Shown: positions 46,057 through 59,193, counted from the first letter of the stretch. The stretch is DNA of 64,000 nucleotides from Stenotrophomonas sp. WZN-1 (GCF_002192255.1 NZ_CP021768.1:3304001-3368000), one strand, 5' to 3'. Notes: generated from the letters alone by a model not told the origin. Made by a program: numbers and translations.

Positions 46057-47165
46057 CCTCCCCCGCCCTGCTGCAGGTCGCCGTTGGCGGCGACCGCCCC
46101 TACTCCATCACCATCGGCGCCGGTGCCCAGGCCGACGGCACCGCGCTGGCCTCGCACGTGCGCGGCCGTCATGTGCTGCTGCTCAGCGACAGCGAAGTCG
46201 CCCCGCGCTATCTGGCGTCGGTCAAACAGACGCTGCTGGCCGCACGCCCGGACCTGATCATCGGCGAGCACGTGCTGGCCGCCGGCGAAGCCTCCAAGAC
46301 CCTGGCCGAGTTCGGCCGCGCGATCGAAGCGCTGGCCGCGCTTGGCGCCACCCGCGACGCCTGCGTGTTCGCCCTGGGCGGCGGCGTGGTCGGTGACCTT
46401 GCCGGTTTCGCTGCCGCCTGCTGGATGCGCGGGGTGGACTGTCTGCAGCTGCCGACCACCCTGCTGGCGATGGTTGATTCGTCGGTGGGCGGCAAGACCG
46501 CGGTCGACATCCCGGCCGGCAAGAACCTGGTCGGCGCCTTCCATCCTCCGCGTGCGGTCATCGCCGATACCCGCGTACTGACCACCCTGCCGCCGCGCGA
46601 GCTGCGCGCCGGCCTGGCCGAAGTGGTGAAGTACGGTGCACTGGGCGACGCGGTGTTCTTCGAATGGCTACAGCAGCATGCCGATGCACTGCTGGCCAGC
46701 GAAGACGCAGTGCTGGCCGAAGCCATCGCGCGCAGCTGCCGGCACAAGGCCGCCATCGTCGAACGCGATCCGTTCGAGAAGGGCGAGCGTGCCCTGCTCA
46801 ACCTCGGCCACACCTTCGGCCACGCCATCGAGACCGAACAGGGCTATTCGGCCCCGGGCCGCGATGCGCTGAACCATGGCGAGGCGGTGGCGGTGGGCAT
46901 GGTGCTGGCGGCGAAGCTGTCCACCGACCTGGGCCTGGCCGACGATGCCGACCGCGCACGCCTGCAGGCCCTGCTTGAGCGCCTCGGCCTGCCGGTGGCG
47001 ATCCCGGCCGGGCTGGACCCGCAGGCCCTGCTCGGCCGCATGCGTCTGGACAAGAAGAACGTGGCTGGCCGCCTGCGCCTGGTGCTGTGGCGCGGCATGG
47101 GCCGCGCCGAAGTGGTGCCGGACGTGGATGAGGCGGCGGTGCTGAAGGTGCTGGGCGCGGCCTGA
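46053..47165 (+). CDS. aroB: 3-dehydroquinate synthase
   Basis: 370 residues. It closes DAHP to 3-dehydroquinate with NAD+ and zinc. Motifs: [20 protein letters not shown] (NAD binding), [20 protein letters not shown], and [11 protein letters not shown] with the zinc-binding His. Starts with [12 protein letters not shown] inside the aroK stop. A SMAG pair follows the stop by 14 bases. Confidence 0.97.
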   Translation: MTSPALLQVAVGGDRPYSITIGAGAQADGTALASHVRGRHVLLLSDSEVAPRYLASVKQTLLAARPDLIIGEHVLAAGEASKTLAEFGRAIEALAALGATRDACVFALGGGVVGDLAGFAAACWMRGVDCLQLPTTLLAMVDSSVGGKTAVDIPAGKNLVGAFHPPRAVIADTRVLTTLPPRELRAGLAEVVKYGALGDAVFFEWLQQHADALLASEDAVLAEAIARSCRHKAAIVERDPFEKGERALLNLGHTFGHAIETEQGYSAPGRDALNHGEAVAVGMVLAAKLSTDLGLADDADRARLQALLERLGLPVAIPAGLDPQALLGRMRLDKKNVAGRLRLVLWRGMGRAEVVPDVDEAAVLKVLGAA

Positions 47166-47179
47166 CCGTTTCCGCGTTC

Positions 47180-47240
47180 GCCGGGCATGGCCCGGCGCTA
47201 CCGGGGAGGTTTCATGACGTTGCCGGCCAGCGGCCGGCAC
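47180..47240. repeat. SMAG/REP elements after aroB
   Basis: Inverted unit ending CCGGCGCTAC (47180-47201) and a headless unit TTGCCGGCCAGCGGCCGGCA (from 47219), different stem classes. Confidence 0.75.
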
Positions 47241-47287
47241 GACCGCGTTGCGGCCGGGGTCACCCTGGCCCCGCTACAATCTGCACC

Positions 47288-47527
47288 ATGCACGTCTACC
47301 TGCAACATCCCGGCGCCGGTGCGCAGGCACCGCGCTTCCTGCGCCTGAGCCTGCTGCCGGACCTGTTCGGCGGCTGGGAGCTGCTGCGCGAGAGCGGCCG
47401 CGTCGGCAGCCGCTCGCAGCTGCGGCGCGAACTGTTCCTGCAGGCCGACGAAGCCCGCCGCGCCTTCGAGAAGGCCCGCGATGCCGAACTGCATCGCGGC
47501 TTCCAGATCCTTTCGCACGGCGACTGA
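47288..47527 (+). CDS. Small stand-alone WGR-domain protein
   Basis: 79 residues, nearly all of it one WGR domain: [20 protein letters not shown], then [16 protein letters not shown] and [20 protein letters not shown]. The domain usually contributes nucleic-acid binding. The core here reads [13 protein letters not shown], where Trp and GR are the named residues. No other domain is present. It lies between aroB and hemE, 35 bases before the hemE start and in the same direction, so it may share hemE transcription. No function is known for these short forms. Confidence 0.82.
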   Translation: MHVYLQHPGAGAQAPRFLRLSLLPDLFGGWELLRESGRVGSRSQLRRELFLQADEARRAFEKARDAELHRGFQILSHGD

Positions 47528-47562
47528 CGCCGCTGCCAACTTTCGTCCAAGGAATGCCCATC

Positions 47563-48636
47563 GTGACCAGCCCTCTCCGCAACGATCGCCTGCTGCGCGC
47601 CCTGCGCCGCGAACCGGTGGACTGCACCCCCGTCTGGCTGATGCGCCAGGCCGGACGCTACCTGCCGGAGTACCGCGCGACCCGGGCCAAGGCCGGCAGC
47701 TTCCTGGCCATGGCCAAGAATCCGGAGATCGCCTGCGAAGTCACCCTGCAGCCGCTGCGCCGCTTCCCGCTGGACGCGGCCATCCTGTTCTCGGACATCC
47801 TCACCATTCCCGATGCGATGGGCCTGGAGCTGTACTTCGTCGAAGGCGAAGGCCCGAAGTTCCGCCATCCGGTACGTGATGAAGCGGCCATCGCCAAGCT
47901 GGCGGTGCCGGACATGGAACAGGACCTGGGCTACGTGATGGATGCGGTTCGCCTGATCCGCCGCGAGCTGGACGGCCAGGTGCCGCTGATCGGCTTCTCC
48001 GGCAGCCCGTGGACGCTGGCCTGCTACATGGTGGAAGGTGGCGGCAGCAAGGATTTCGCACGCATCAAGGCGATGGCGCTGAACCATCCGCAGGCCCTGC
48101 ACCGCCTGCTGGAGGTCACCACCGACGCGGTGATCGCCTACCTCGGCGCGCAGCGCGCGGCCGGTGCGCAGGCGCTGCAGGTGTTCGACACCTGGGGCGG
48201 CGTGCTGTCACCGGCGATGTACCGCGAGTTCTCGCTGCGGTACCTGCAGCGGATTGCGCAGGGCCTGGACCGTGGCGAGGGCAGCGAGCGCACGCCGTTG
48301 ATCCTGTTCGGCAAGGGCACCGGCCTGCACCTGGAAGCGCTGTCGCAGACCGGCGCCGATGCACTCGGCCTGGACTGGACGCTGGACCTGGACGAAGCGA
48401 TGCGCCGTACCGGTGGCCGCGTCGCCCTGCAGGGCAACCTTGACCCGACCACGCTGTACGCCTCGCCGGATGCGATCGCCGCAGCCGCCGCGCGCGTGCT
48501 CGACACCTATGCGGCCGGCAACGGCGGTTCGCGCGAGGGCCATGTGTTCAACCTCGGCCATGGCATGTCACCGGACATGGACCCTGCGCACGTACAGGTC
48601 CTGGTCGACGCGGTGCACGCGCACAGCCAACGCTGA
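47563..48636 (+). CDS. hemE: Uroporphyrinogen decarboxylase
   Basis: 357 residues. It removes four carboxyl groups from uroporphyrinogen III to make coproporphyrinogen III in heme synthesis. Signature [15 protein letters not shown] and [16 protein letters not shown], plus GTGLHLEAL later, are present. The start is GTG at 47563 ([14 protein letters not shown]): AAGGA sits 9 bases ahead, while an ATG three codons upstream (47554) directly abuts that site. Xanthomonas homologues start at the same MTSPL. Confidence 0.97.
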   Translation: MTSPLRNDRLLRALRREPVDCTPVWLMRQAGRYLPEYRATRAKAGSFLAMAKNPEIACEVTLQPLRRFPLDAAILFSDILTIPDAMGLELYFVEGEGPKFRHPVRDEAAIAKLAVPDMEQDLGYVMDAVRLIRRELDGQVPLIGFSGSPWTLACYMVEGGGSKDFARIKAMALNHPQALHRLLEVTTDAVIAYLGAQRAAGAQALQVFDTWGGVLSPAMYREFSLRYLQRIAQGLDRGEGSERTPLILFGKGTGLHLEALSQTGADALGLDWTLDLDEAMRRTGGRVALQGNLDPTTLYASPDAIAAAAARVLDTYAAGNGGSREGHVFNLGHGMSPDMDPAHVQVLVDAVHAHSQR

Positions 48637-48695
48637 GCATTCCGCATGCAGGTACGGCGCGACCTTGATCGCGCCGTGACCCGCATTGCGCGATC

Positions 48696-50138
48696 ATGAC
48701 GACCCCCACGCTGCACCGGCCGCACGCCATGCCTACATCGTCATCGACCTACAACCGCCACCGCCCCCTGCTGTGGCTGGTGTCCTTGGCGATCTTCATG
48801 CAGATGCTGGACTCGACCATCGTCAACACGGCGTTGCCGGCGATGGCGGCCAGCCTGGGCGAGAGCCCGCTGCAGATGCAATCGGTGGTGTTCAGCTATG
48901 CGCTGGCGGTCGCGACCTTCATTCCCGCCTCGGGCTGGATCGCCGACCGCTACGGCACCCGGCGCACCTTCCTGGTGGCGATCATCCTGTTCACCCTCGG
49001 CTCGCTGGCCTGCGCGCTGGCCCAGCACCTGCACCAGCTGGTCGGCGCGCGCGTGCTGCAGGGCATCGGCGGTGCGATGCTGCTGCCGGTCGGCCGGCTG
49101 GCGGTGATGCGTTCGGTGCCGCGCGAGGATTTTCTGCGCGCGATGAGCTTCATCGCCATCCCCGCGCTGGTCGGTCCGCTGATCGGCCCGACACTCGGCG
49201 GCTGGCTGGTCGAGATCGCCTCATGGCACTGGGTGTTCCTGATCAACCTGCCGATCGGCGTGATCGGTTTCATCGCCGCGATGAAGATCATGCCCGATCA
49301 CTACGCCAGCCATCGCACCCGCTTCGACCTGCGCGGCTACATCATGCTGGCCTTCGCGATGGTGGTGCTGTCACTGGCACTGGACGGCATCTCCGGGCTC
49401 GGCACGCCACACGCACTGGTGATGCTGATGACCGTGGCCGGCCTGGCCGCACTGGTCGGCTACTGGCTGCACGCGGCAAACTCGACTGCGCCGTTGTTCT
49501 CGCTGGCCCTGTTCCGCGTGCCCAGCTACCGCATCGGCATTCTCGGCAACCTGTTCTCGCGCATCGGCAGCAGCGCCATGCCGATGCTGATTCCGCTGCT
49601 GCTGCAGGTCGGCCTCGGCCTGGGCCCGATGCATGCCGGCCTGATGATGGTGCCGGTGGCGGCGGCCGGCATGGTCTCGAAGAAGCTGGCGGTCAAGCTG
49701 GTTGAGCGCTATGGCTACCGCCGCGTGCTGATGGTCAACACCATGCTGGTGGGCCTGGCGATGGCCAGCTTCATCCTGATGACACCCGGCCAGCACCTGG
49801 CCTGGCGCCTGCTGCAGCTGGCGTTCTTCGGTGCGGTCAATTCCCTGCAGTTCACCGTGATGAACACCGTGACCCTGCGCGATCTTGACCGCGAATTCGC
49901 CAGTTCCGGCAACAGCCTGCTGTCGATGGTGATGATGCTGGCCGCCGGTTTCGGCGCAGCCGCCGCCGGCAGCCTGCTGGCCGCGTTCGGCACCCACCTG
50001 GACAGCACCGATGCTACTGCGGCGTTGCATGCCACGTTCCTGTGCGTGGGCGCGATCACGCTGACTTCGACGATGATCTTCTGGCAGCTGCCCGACACCA
50101 AGCCCGAACCGCGGCAGGTCGAACACGTTGCGGAGTGA
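48696..50138 (+). CDS. DHA2-type MFS efflux pump
   Basis: 480 residues with about 14 helices. Motif MLDSTIVNTALPAMA in helix 1 and GPTLGGWLVEIASWHWVFLI in helix 5 (motif C) are the EmrB/QacA (DHA2) signature; GWIADRYGTRRTF is motif A. It exports small hydrophobic compounds with protons; MdtD-like pumps are closest. No membrane-fusion gene (EmrA) and no regulator are adjacent. An in-frame ATG at 48729 is an alternative start. Confidence 0.92.
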   Translation: MTTPTLHRPHAMPTSSSTYNRHRPLLWLVSLAIFMQMLDSTIVNTALPAMAASLGESPLQMQSVVFSYALAVATFIPASGWIADRYGTRRTFLVAIILFTLGSLACALAQHLHQLVGARVLQGIGGAMLLPVGRLAVMRSVPREDFLRAMSFIAIPALVGPLIGPTLGGWLVEIASWHWVFLINLPIGVIGFIAAMKIMPDHYASHRTRFDLRGYIMLAFAMVVLSLALDGISGLGTPHALVMLMTVAGLAALVGYWLHAANSTAPLFSLALFRVPSYRIGILGNLFSRIGSSAMPMLIPLLLQVGLGLGPMHAGLMMVPVAAAGMVSKKLAVKLVERYGYRRVLMVNTMLVGLAMASFILMTPGQHLAWRLLQLAFFGAVNSLQFTVMNTVTLRDLDREFASSGNSLLSMVMMLAAGFGAAAAGSLLAAFGTHLDSTDATAALHATFLCVGAITLTSTMIFWQLPDTKPEPRQVEHVAE

Positions 50139-50230
50139 GGGTGGTTCGGCAGGACCTGCGGCCCTGCACCCGCAGAGGCCGAAGCCGAAGCAACAGCAAC
50201 AGCAACAGCGAGCATTCCGTGGGTTGGCGA

Positions 50231-50324
50231 GGCGGTGTGGGCTTGCAGGACACGCCGTAAACCCGTCCATGGGGGCTCGATGGCGCCATCCATGGCGCCA
50301 ACGGTCCTGCAAGCCCACACCGCC
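50231..50324 (-). repeat. Structured repeat element, copy A
   Basis: Perfect 21-base outer arms (50231-50251 and 50304-50324), inside which are a 9+9-base hairpin with the core CATGGATG (50281-50300) and the 13-base block GGGTTTACGGCGT (minus strand 50264-50252). The same plan occurs inverted in copy B. It is not a SMAG element. Whether it is RNA or DNA structure cannot be told from sequence. Confidence 0.8.
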
Positions 50325-50357
50325 CCACCTCTGACAGATGGTCGCTGCTGTTGGTGG

Positions 50358-50377
50358 GTGTCGACCTTGGTCGACAC
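50358..50377. repeat. Headless REP-like palindrome
   Basis: GTGTCGACCTTGGTCGACAC, a perfect palindrome of the SMAG stem type, but preceded by GTGG rather than GTAG. Confidence 0.6.
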
Positions 50378-50402
50378 ATCTGTCAGATATCGAAATACAT
50401 CT

Positions 50403-50443
50403 GGGGTCAGATCCGTTTTCCGAAGGAAAACGGATCTGACCCC
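50403..50443. repeat. Perfect 19-base-pair hairpin between the two structured repeats
   Basis: Arms GGGGTCAGATCCGTTTTCC (50403-50421) and its exact reverse complement (50425-50443) with a 3-base loop. No T run follows, so an intrinsic terminator is unlikely; a repeat unit is more probable. Confidence 0.75.
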
Positions 50444-50479
50444 GAGAGTCGTTCCAACAGATCGCGGAAAACTGTCGAA

Positions 50480-50581
50480 GGCGGGGTGGGTCCGGTTGCG
50501 GGAGTGTCCGCGGCATGGATGCCGCGGCCAAGCCCCCAGGGAGGGGTTTACGGCGTCTCCCGCCACCGGGCCCACCCCGCC
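50480..50581 (+). repeat. Structured repeat element, copy B (inverted to A)
   Basis: Outer arms of 25 bases with two mismatches (50480-50504 and 50557-50581), a 9+9 inner hairpin with the same CATGGATG core (50508-50527), the shared AGCCCCCA block, and the identical GGGTTTACGGCGT (50544-50556). Arms and inner stem differ in sequence from copy A but remain paired. Confidence 0.8.
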
Positions 50582-50620
50582 ATCCCACGGATTGCACGCT
50601 TTTGACGTTGATCCGGCAGG

Positions 50621-50641
50621 TGCAGGGCTGCAAGCCCTGCA
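50621..50641 (-). terminator. Hairpin after the last hybrid kinase
   Basis: Arms TGCAGGGCT and AGCCCTGCA with a 3-base loop, 8 bases past the kinase stop. No T run follows, so terminator function is only possible. The rest of 50139-50648 outside the listed repeats contains a short CAACAG run (about 50188-50210) and nothing else I can support. Confidence 0.4.
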
Positions 50642-50648
50642 ATAATCC

Positions 50649-53600
50649 CTACCTTCCCATCACCCTGGCGATCGCTTCCACCAGCAGTTCGCCGGTCACC
50701 GGCTTGCGCAGGAAGCCGCCGATGCCGGCCGCTTCCACCTGCTGCTGAAGGTCCGGATCGGTGCGCGCGGTCACCGCCAGCAACGGCAGCATGTAGCCCT
50801 GGTTGCGCAGGTGCTGGGCCAGTTCGAAGCCGCTCAGGCCCGGCAGGTCCAGATCCAGCAGGCCGACGTCGAAATCGCCGGCACTGATCTCGCGCAGCGC
50901 CGCCAGCGCATGGCCGGCATGCACCACCTCGTGGCCGCGTGCACTCAGCAGCCCCCGCACCACATCGGCCACGGTGGCATCGTCCTCGACCAGCAGCACC
51001 CGCAGCGGTGGCATGTTCGCCGCCTCGTCGCGATGCCCCTCCCCGGACGCCTCGGCATCACTGTCCACCACCAGTGGCAACGGCAGGGTCACGCCGAAAC
51101 AGGTGCCTCGGCCCAGCTGGCTCTCCACCTGGATCCGCCCCTGCATCGCATGTGCCAGCTCGCGGCAGATCGCCAGGCCGAGGCCGCTGCCACCGTACTG
51201 CGCTGCGGTACGTGCACCGTCGGCCTGCTCGAAGCGGCGGAACAGGCGCTGCTGCTGTTCCTGGCTGATGCCGGGGCCGGTATCGCGCACTTCGAAATGC
51301 AGCGCGCGCAGCTCGCCATCGCAACGTGCGTGCAGGGTGATGGTGCCGCGGCTGGTGAATTTCACTGCGTTCGACAGCAGGTTGAGCAGGATCTGCCGCA
51401 CGCGCATGGCATCACCAGTGGCCTGCAGGCCCGGCGGCAGCTGGTTGTCGAGGGTGAAGCGCAGGCCCTTCTGTGCGGCCAGTGGGCCCATCAGCGCCGC
51501 CAGATCCTGCAACAGGCCATTCAACGCAAACGACTGCGACTGCAGTTCCAGGCGCCCGGACTCGATCCGCGCCAGGTCCAGCGCATCGTTCACCAGGTGC
51601 AGCAGGTGCTCGCCAGCATGCCGGATCGACTGCGTGTAGCCGCGCTGCTGCGGGTCCAGTGGCGAGGCCAGCAGCAGTTCGCTCATGCCCAGCACGCCGG
51701 TCATCGGCGTACGGATCTCATGGCCAAGGTTGGCCAGGAAGCGGGTCTTGGCCGCCGAGGCCTGCTCGGCCAGTTCCTGCTTGTGCAGCGCCAGCTGGTA
51801 GGCGTGGCGCCGCTGCAGGCGGCGTCGGTACAACCAGGCGAACCAGCTGGTCAGCAGCAGCCCGACCGACGCCAGCACCAGCAGGCCCGACAGGCTGCGC
51901 CACCACGGCGGCTGCACGCGGAATTCCAGGCTCTGCACCCGCGACCACACATGGTCGGCCGAGCGTGCCTGCACCTCCAGCCGGTAGCTGCCCGGCGCCA
52001 GGCGCGAGAACAGGCGCTCGCCAGCCGGCCCGACTTCGACCCAATCCGGGTCGTAGCCGGCCAGGCGGTAGCGATAGGTATTGGACGCCGAGTCGGCGAA
52101 GGACAACAGTCGCGCGACGATGCGCAGGTCGCGGTCGCCATCGGCGATCTGCAACGGCGCATCGTGGGTCATGTCCAGCACCTGCTCGTTGCGGCGCACT
52201 TCCACCCGCTCGATCACCAGTGGCGCGCGACGTACCGAAGGCCGCACCTGCTCCGGATCGAACACCACCGCGCCTGCCGCCGTTCCAGCCACCAGGTGGC
52301 CATCGGCCGCTGCAATCAAAGTGTGTTCGCGGAATTCCTGGCTTGGCAGGCCGTCGTGCACGCCGTACAGGCGCACGCTCTGCCCATCGGCACTGACACG
52401 GACCAGGCCGCGTGCGCTGGTCGCCCAGGCCACACCCTGCGCATCCACCACCAAGCCGGAGGCGGAGATCGCCGGATAGCCCTGTTCGGCACCGACCACC
52501 GCCTGCCGTTCCAGGCGCCCCTGGCTCCAGCGGTATCGCGACAGGCGCCCGTCCTCGGACAACCAGACCTGGCCGTCGCGGCCTACGTGCAGCGCATGGA
52601 TGGCCGTTGCCGGCGCACCCGGCACCGGCTGGAAGCGCTCGCTTTCCGGCAGCCACTGCAGCAGGCCACGGCTGCTGGCCAGCCAGATATGGTCCTGCGG
52701 ACCGCATTCCACATCGAGGTTGAGCTGGCCCTGCTGCAGGCCACGCTGGCCATTGTCCAGCTCGCGCCGCACGCGCCCGTCGAGGTCGCGCTGCTGCAGG
52801 CCCGCAGGCAGCATCAGCCAGAGGCTGTCGCCGTCGCAGGTCATCATCGCTTCGATGACACCTTCCATCGCCGCATCGGCGCCAGCGTCACGCCCCCAGC
52901 GGCGCAGCTCGCGCCGTTGCGGGTCGTAGCGCACCAGCGCATCGGTCGAGCCGATCCAGACCTGGCCACGCCGGTCCTCGCGCACCGACGACAGCCAGTG
53001 CATGCCGTTGACCCAGGTACGGTGCTGCTCGATCCTGCCGGTTTTCGGATCGAAGCGATCCAGCGCACCATGGCTGCCCACCGTCCAGACGCCGCCATTG
53101 CTGGATGGGCTGGTGCCCAGCACGAGCGCATTGCGCAGCGAGCTGGGGTCGTCCTCCAGGCGCGACAGCACCGAGAACTGCCACCAGCGTGGCAGCAGGT
53201 GCCACAGCCCGGCATTGGTGCTGGCCAACCAGATGCCACCTTCGCGGTCCTCGTAGGCACCGGTCCAGTTCGGCCGCACCGGACCGCGCGCGATCGCGCT
53301 GTACAGCGGCACGGTCTGGTACTGGCCATCAACCGCCCGCCCCAGACCGGTGCGCGTGTCCAGCCAGTGCCCGCCCTGCTCGTCGCGCAGCATCATGCCC
53401 AGCACCTGCTCGCCCGCCGGCAGCTTCCACGGGGGGGCTTCGAAGCGCCCATCCGGGCGGCGCACGGTGGCCCCGGCCAGCGTGCTGATCCACAGGCTGC
53501 CATCCGGTTCGGCGGTCAGCCCGTTGATCAGCAGGCTGGGAATGACGTCCGTACCGACACGCTCGAAGTCGGTCCCGGTCCAGCGCGCCACGCCATGCTT

Positions 53601-54206
53601 GGTCCCGATCCACAGGCTGCCATCGGCCAGCGTGGCCAGGTAGGGCACCGACGACGAGGGCAGGCTGCGCGGATTGTTCGGCTCAGGCAGGAAGCGCTGC
53701 AGGCGGTCCTGGCTGTCCAGGCGGTACAGGCCGCCTTCGTGGGTGCCAAACCAGATCGAGCCATCGGGCGTGCTGGCCAGGCTCCAGACCGTGTTGGTGC
53801 CCATCAACGGCTGGCTGCTGCGGTCGTAGAAGTGCAGCTGCCGGCGGTCGGCGGACATGCGCACCAGGCCGGCATTCTCGGTCCCTATCCACAGCTGGTT
53901 GCGGGCATCGACCAGCACCGTCCAGATGCGGTTGTCCCGCAGCCCGTCCTCCGAGCGCCACACCCGGTAGGTACGACCGTCATAACGGGCCAGGCCATCG
54001 TTGGTGGCGATCCACAGGTAGCCGTACCGGTCCTCGGCCATGCGGTTGACGGTATTGGACGGCAGGCCATCGAACACCGTCACCTGCCGCGGGCTCGGAG
54101 GCACCGGCTGTGCCGCAGCGGGCAACGCGCAGCACAGAAGGACCAGCAGCAGCATCGCCGCCCGCAGATACACCACCGATTGCCTCCTCACGCTGGTCCT
54201 GATCAT
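50649..54206 (-). CDS. Hybrid histidine kinase-response regulator with propeller sensor (downstream paralogue)
   Basis: 1185 residues. Signal peptide (MLLLVLLCCALPAAAQP). Two seven-bladed Reg_prop propellers fill about 40-700, with repeated units such as EDRYGYLWIATNDGLARYDG. A Y_Y_Y beta-sandwich follows, then one membrane helix (SGLLVLASVGLLLTSWFAWL). HisKA has the phospho-acceptor His829 in [20 protein letters not shown]. HATPase_c (LLNLLSNAVKFTSRGTITLH) follows, and a C-terminal receiver ([31 protein letters not shown]). No HTH follows, unlike the Bacteroidetes HTCS type. The ligand would be periplasmic, perhaps a sugar. 66 bases after its paralogue, so one operon. Confidence 0.94.
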   Translation of the reverse strand: MIRTSVRRQSVVYLRAAMLLLVLLCCALPAAAQPVPPSPRQVTVFDGLPSNTVNRMAEDRYGYLWIATNDGLARYDGRTYRVWRSEDGLRDNRIWTVLVDARNQLWIGTENAGLVRMSADRRQLHFYDRSSQPLMGTNTVWSLASTPDGSIWFGTHEGGLYRLDSQDRLQRFLPEPNNPRSLPSSSVPYLATLADGSLWIGTKHGVARWTGTDFERVGTDVIPSLLINGLTAEPDGSLWISTLAGATVRRPDGRFEAPPWKLPAGEQVLGMMLRDEQGGHWLDTRTGLGRAVDGQYQTVPLYSAIARGPVRPNWTGAYEDREGGIWLASTNAGLWHLLPRWWQFSVLSRLEDDPSSLRNALVLGTSPSSNGGVWTVGSHGALDRFDPKTGRIEQHRTWVNGMHWLSSVREDRRGQVWIGSTDALVRYDPQRRELRRWGRDAGADAAMEGVIEAMMTCDGDSLWLMLPAGLQQRDLDGRVRRELDNGQRGLQQGQLNLDVECGPQDHIWLASSRGLLQWLPESERFQPVPGAPATAIHALHVGRDGQVWLSEDGRLSRYRWSQGRLERQAVVGAEQGYPAISASGLVVDAQGVAWATSARGLVRVSADGQSVRLYGVHDGLPSQEFREHTLIAAADGHLVAGTAAGAVVFDPEQVRPSVRRAPLVIERVEVRRNEQVLDMTHDAPLQIADGDRDLRIVARLLSFADSASNTYRYRLAGYDPDWVEVGPAGERLFSRLAPGSYRLEVQARSADHVWSRVQSLEFRVQPPWWRSLSGLLVLASVGLLLTSWFAWLYRRRLQRRHAYQLALHKQELAEQASAAKTRFLANLGHEIRTPMTGVLGMSELLLASPLDPQQRGYTQSIRHAGEHLLHLVNDALDLARIESGRLELQSQSFALNGLLQDLAALMGPLAAQKGLRFTLDNQLPPGLQATGDAMRVRQILLNLLSNAVKFTSRGTITLHARCDGELRALHFEVRDTGPGISQEQQQRLFRRFEQADGARTAAQYGGSGLGLAICRELAHAMQGRIQVESQLGRGTCFGVTLPLPLVVDSDAEASGEGHRDEAANMPPLRVLLVEDDATVADVVRGLLSARGHEVVHAGHALAALREISAGDFDVGLLDLDLPGLSGFELAQHLRNQGYMLPLLAVTARTDPDLQQQVEAAGIGGFLRKPVTGELLVEAIARVMGR

Positions 54207-54272
54207 TCCCGCGCTGCGGGCGTCGGCATGGTAAACCGAAAGTCGCGCCGTTCACGCCCGGCGCCGGCGCAG

Positions 54273-57815
<3,543 letters not shown>

Positions 57816-57979
57816 CCTGAACCCCCTGTCCTGGACCGATTGTCACACAGGGCCGGGTTCATGGCTGCAACAGCCCGTTTCCAGCGGTGGCACCACCACG
57901 AACTGTTGCAGCCATGCACGCAACGTTGGCAGGGGGCTGTGCGTATGATCACAGCGTCCCCTTCCGGAGCCCGCCATCG

Positions 57980-58624
57980 ATGCGTCCCTGCCTGGCCCTG
58001 CTGCCGATGCTGCTCGCCACCGCCCCCGCCTGGGCGGCCACCGACACCTATCGCCTCGATCCGGTGCACACGCGGGTGCTGTTCTCCATCGACCACGCGG
58101 GCTACTCGCAGGCCATGGGCACGGTGTCCGGCAGCGAAGGCCGCGTGCAGTTCGATCCCGACAACTGGCGCGACGCCACCCTGCAAGTGGACATCCCGGT
58201 GTCGCGTCTGGACCTTGGCGACGCCAAGTGGAACCAGGCCACGCTGGCCCGCAGCCTGCTCGACGGCGAGCGATTCCCCAGCGCACGCTTCGTCTCCAGC
58301 CGGGTCGAGCCGATCGACGCCAAGCGTGCGCATGTGATCGGCACGCTGACCCTGCGCGGGGTCAGCCAGGAAGTCACCCTGGACGTGACCCTCAACGCGC
58401 TCAAGCGCTACCCGCTCCCTCCATTCCGACGCACCGCCGGGTTTTCCGCCAGCACGACGCTGAGCCGGCGCGCGTTCGGCATCACCGCCTGGCCGGGCGT
58501 CATCGGTAATGCGGTACAGGTGCGGATCGAGGCTGAGGCCACCCTCGACCGCAGCGACGCGCCGGGAACTCCGGCTCCCGTTCCACACTCCGACCACACG
58601 ACGGCCCCCAAGGACCCTTCATGA
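57980..58624 (+). CDS. YceI-family periplasmic protein (first copy)
   Basis: 214 residues. Signal peptide (LALLPMLLATAPAWAATDTY), then a YceI lipocalin-like beta barrel: YRLDPVHTRVLFSIDHAGYS, GTLTLRGVSQEVTLDVTLNA. YceI barrels bind long isoprenoid or amphipathic molecules. A proline/histidine-rich C-terminal tail is unusual. Translation is coupled to the cytochrome b561 gene by a four-base overlap (ATGA), which suggests that the two act together, perhaps on quinone-like molecules. The start at 57980 is set by the signal peptide. Confidence 0.93.
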   Translation: MRPCLALLPMLLATAPAWAATDTYRLDPVHTRVLFSIDHAGYSQAMGTVSGSEGRVQFDPDNWRDATLQVDIPVSRLDLGDAKWNQATLARSLLDGERFPSARFVSSRVEPIDAKRAHVIGTLTLRGVSQEVTLDVTLNALKRYPLPPFRRTAGFSASTTLSRRAFGITAWPGVIGNAVQVRIEAEATLDRSDAPGTPAPVPHSDHTTAPKDPS

Positions 58625-59193
58625 CCGCCAAGAACACCCCCGCCGCCTGGGGGAGTGTCAGCCAGATACTGCACTGGTTGATCGCACTGCTGATCCTCGC
58701 CCTGGGCGTGGTCGGCCTGACCATGGGCGAACTGCCCAAGACGCCCAAGTACTTCTGGGTCTACACCGCGCACAAGTCGATCGGCATCACCGTGCTGGCG
58801 CTGGTGCTGTTCCGTCTCGGCTGGCGCCTGTATGCCGGGGCACCGAAGCCGGTGCCGGGCGTGCCCAGCTGGCAGGAACGCATCGCCAGTGCCACCCACG
58901 TGCTGTTGTATGTGCTGATGTTCGCCATCCCGCTGTCGGGCTGGCTGTACGATTCGGCCAGTGGCCTGCGCCCGTTCCGTTGGTTCGGCCTGGTCGACGT
59001 GCCCAAGCTGAGCGGCCCCGACCCGCAGGTCGTCGCGGTGTCCCATGCCCTCCACGAATACGGCTTCTGGCTGTTGATCGCGGTGGTGCTGGCCCATGCC
59101 GGCGCTGCTTTCTACCACCACCTGTTCCAGCGCGATGCAACGCTGTCCCGCATGTTGCCGCGCGGCTGGCTCGCCTCCCCTCAGAAGGACTGA
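58621..59193 (+). CDS. Cytochrome b561 (YodB/CybB type)
   Basis: 190 residues, four helices. Heme-ligand His residues lie in VSQILHWLIALLILALGVV, VYTAHKSIGITVLALVLF, LALVLAHAGAAFYHHLF and similar positions, the pattern of the bacterial di-heme b561 family. It moves electrons between quinol and periplasmic partners. It overlaps the upstream YceI by 4 bases and precedes the second YceI by 3 bases: a tight three-gene operon. Confidence 0.92.
   Translation: MTAKNTPAAWGSVSQILHWLIALLILALGVVGLTMGELPKTPKYFWVYTAHKSIGITVLALVLFRLGWRLYAGAPKPVPGVPSWQERIASATHVLLYVLMFAIPLSGWLYDSASGLRPFRWFGLVDVPKLSGPDPQVVAVSHALHEYGFWLLIAVVLAHAGAAFYHHLFQRDATLSRMLPRGWLASPQKD

Noticed and set aside
50188..50210. CAACAG run as a slippage-based phase switch
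   Set aside because: Only three or four units and located after the MFS stop, outside any frame or promoter.
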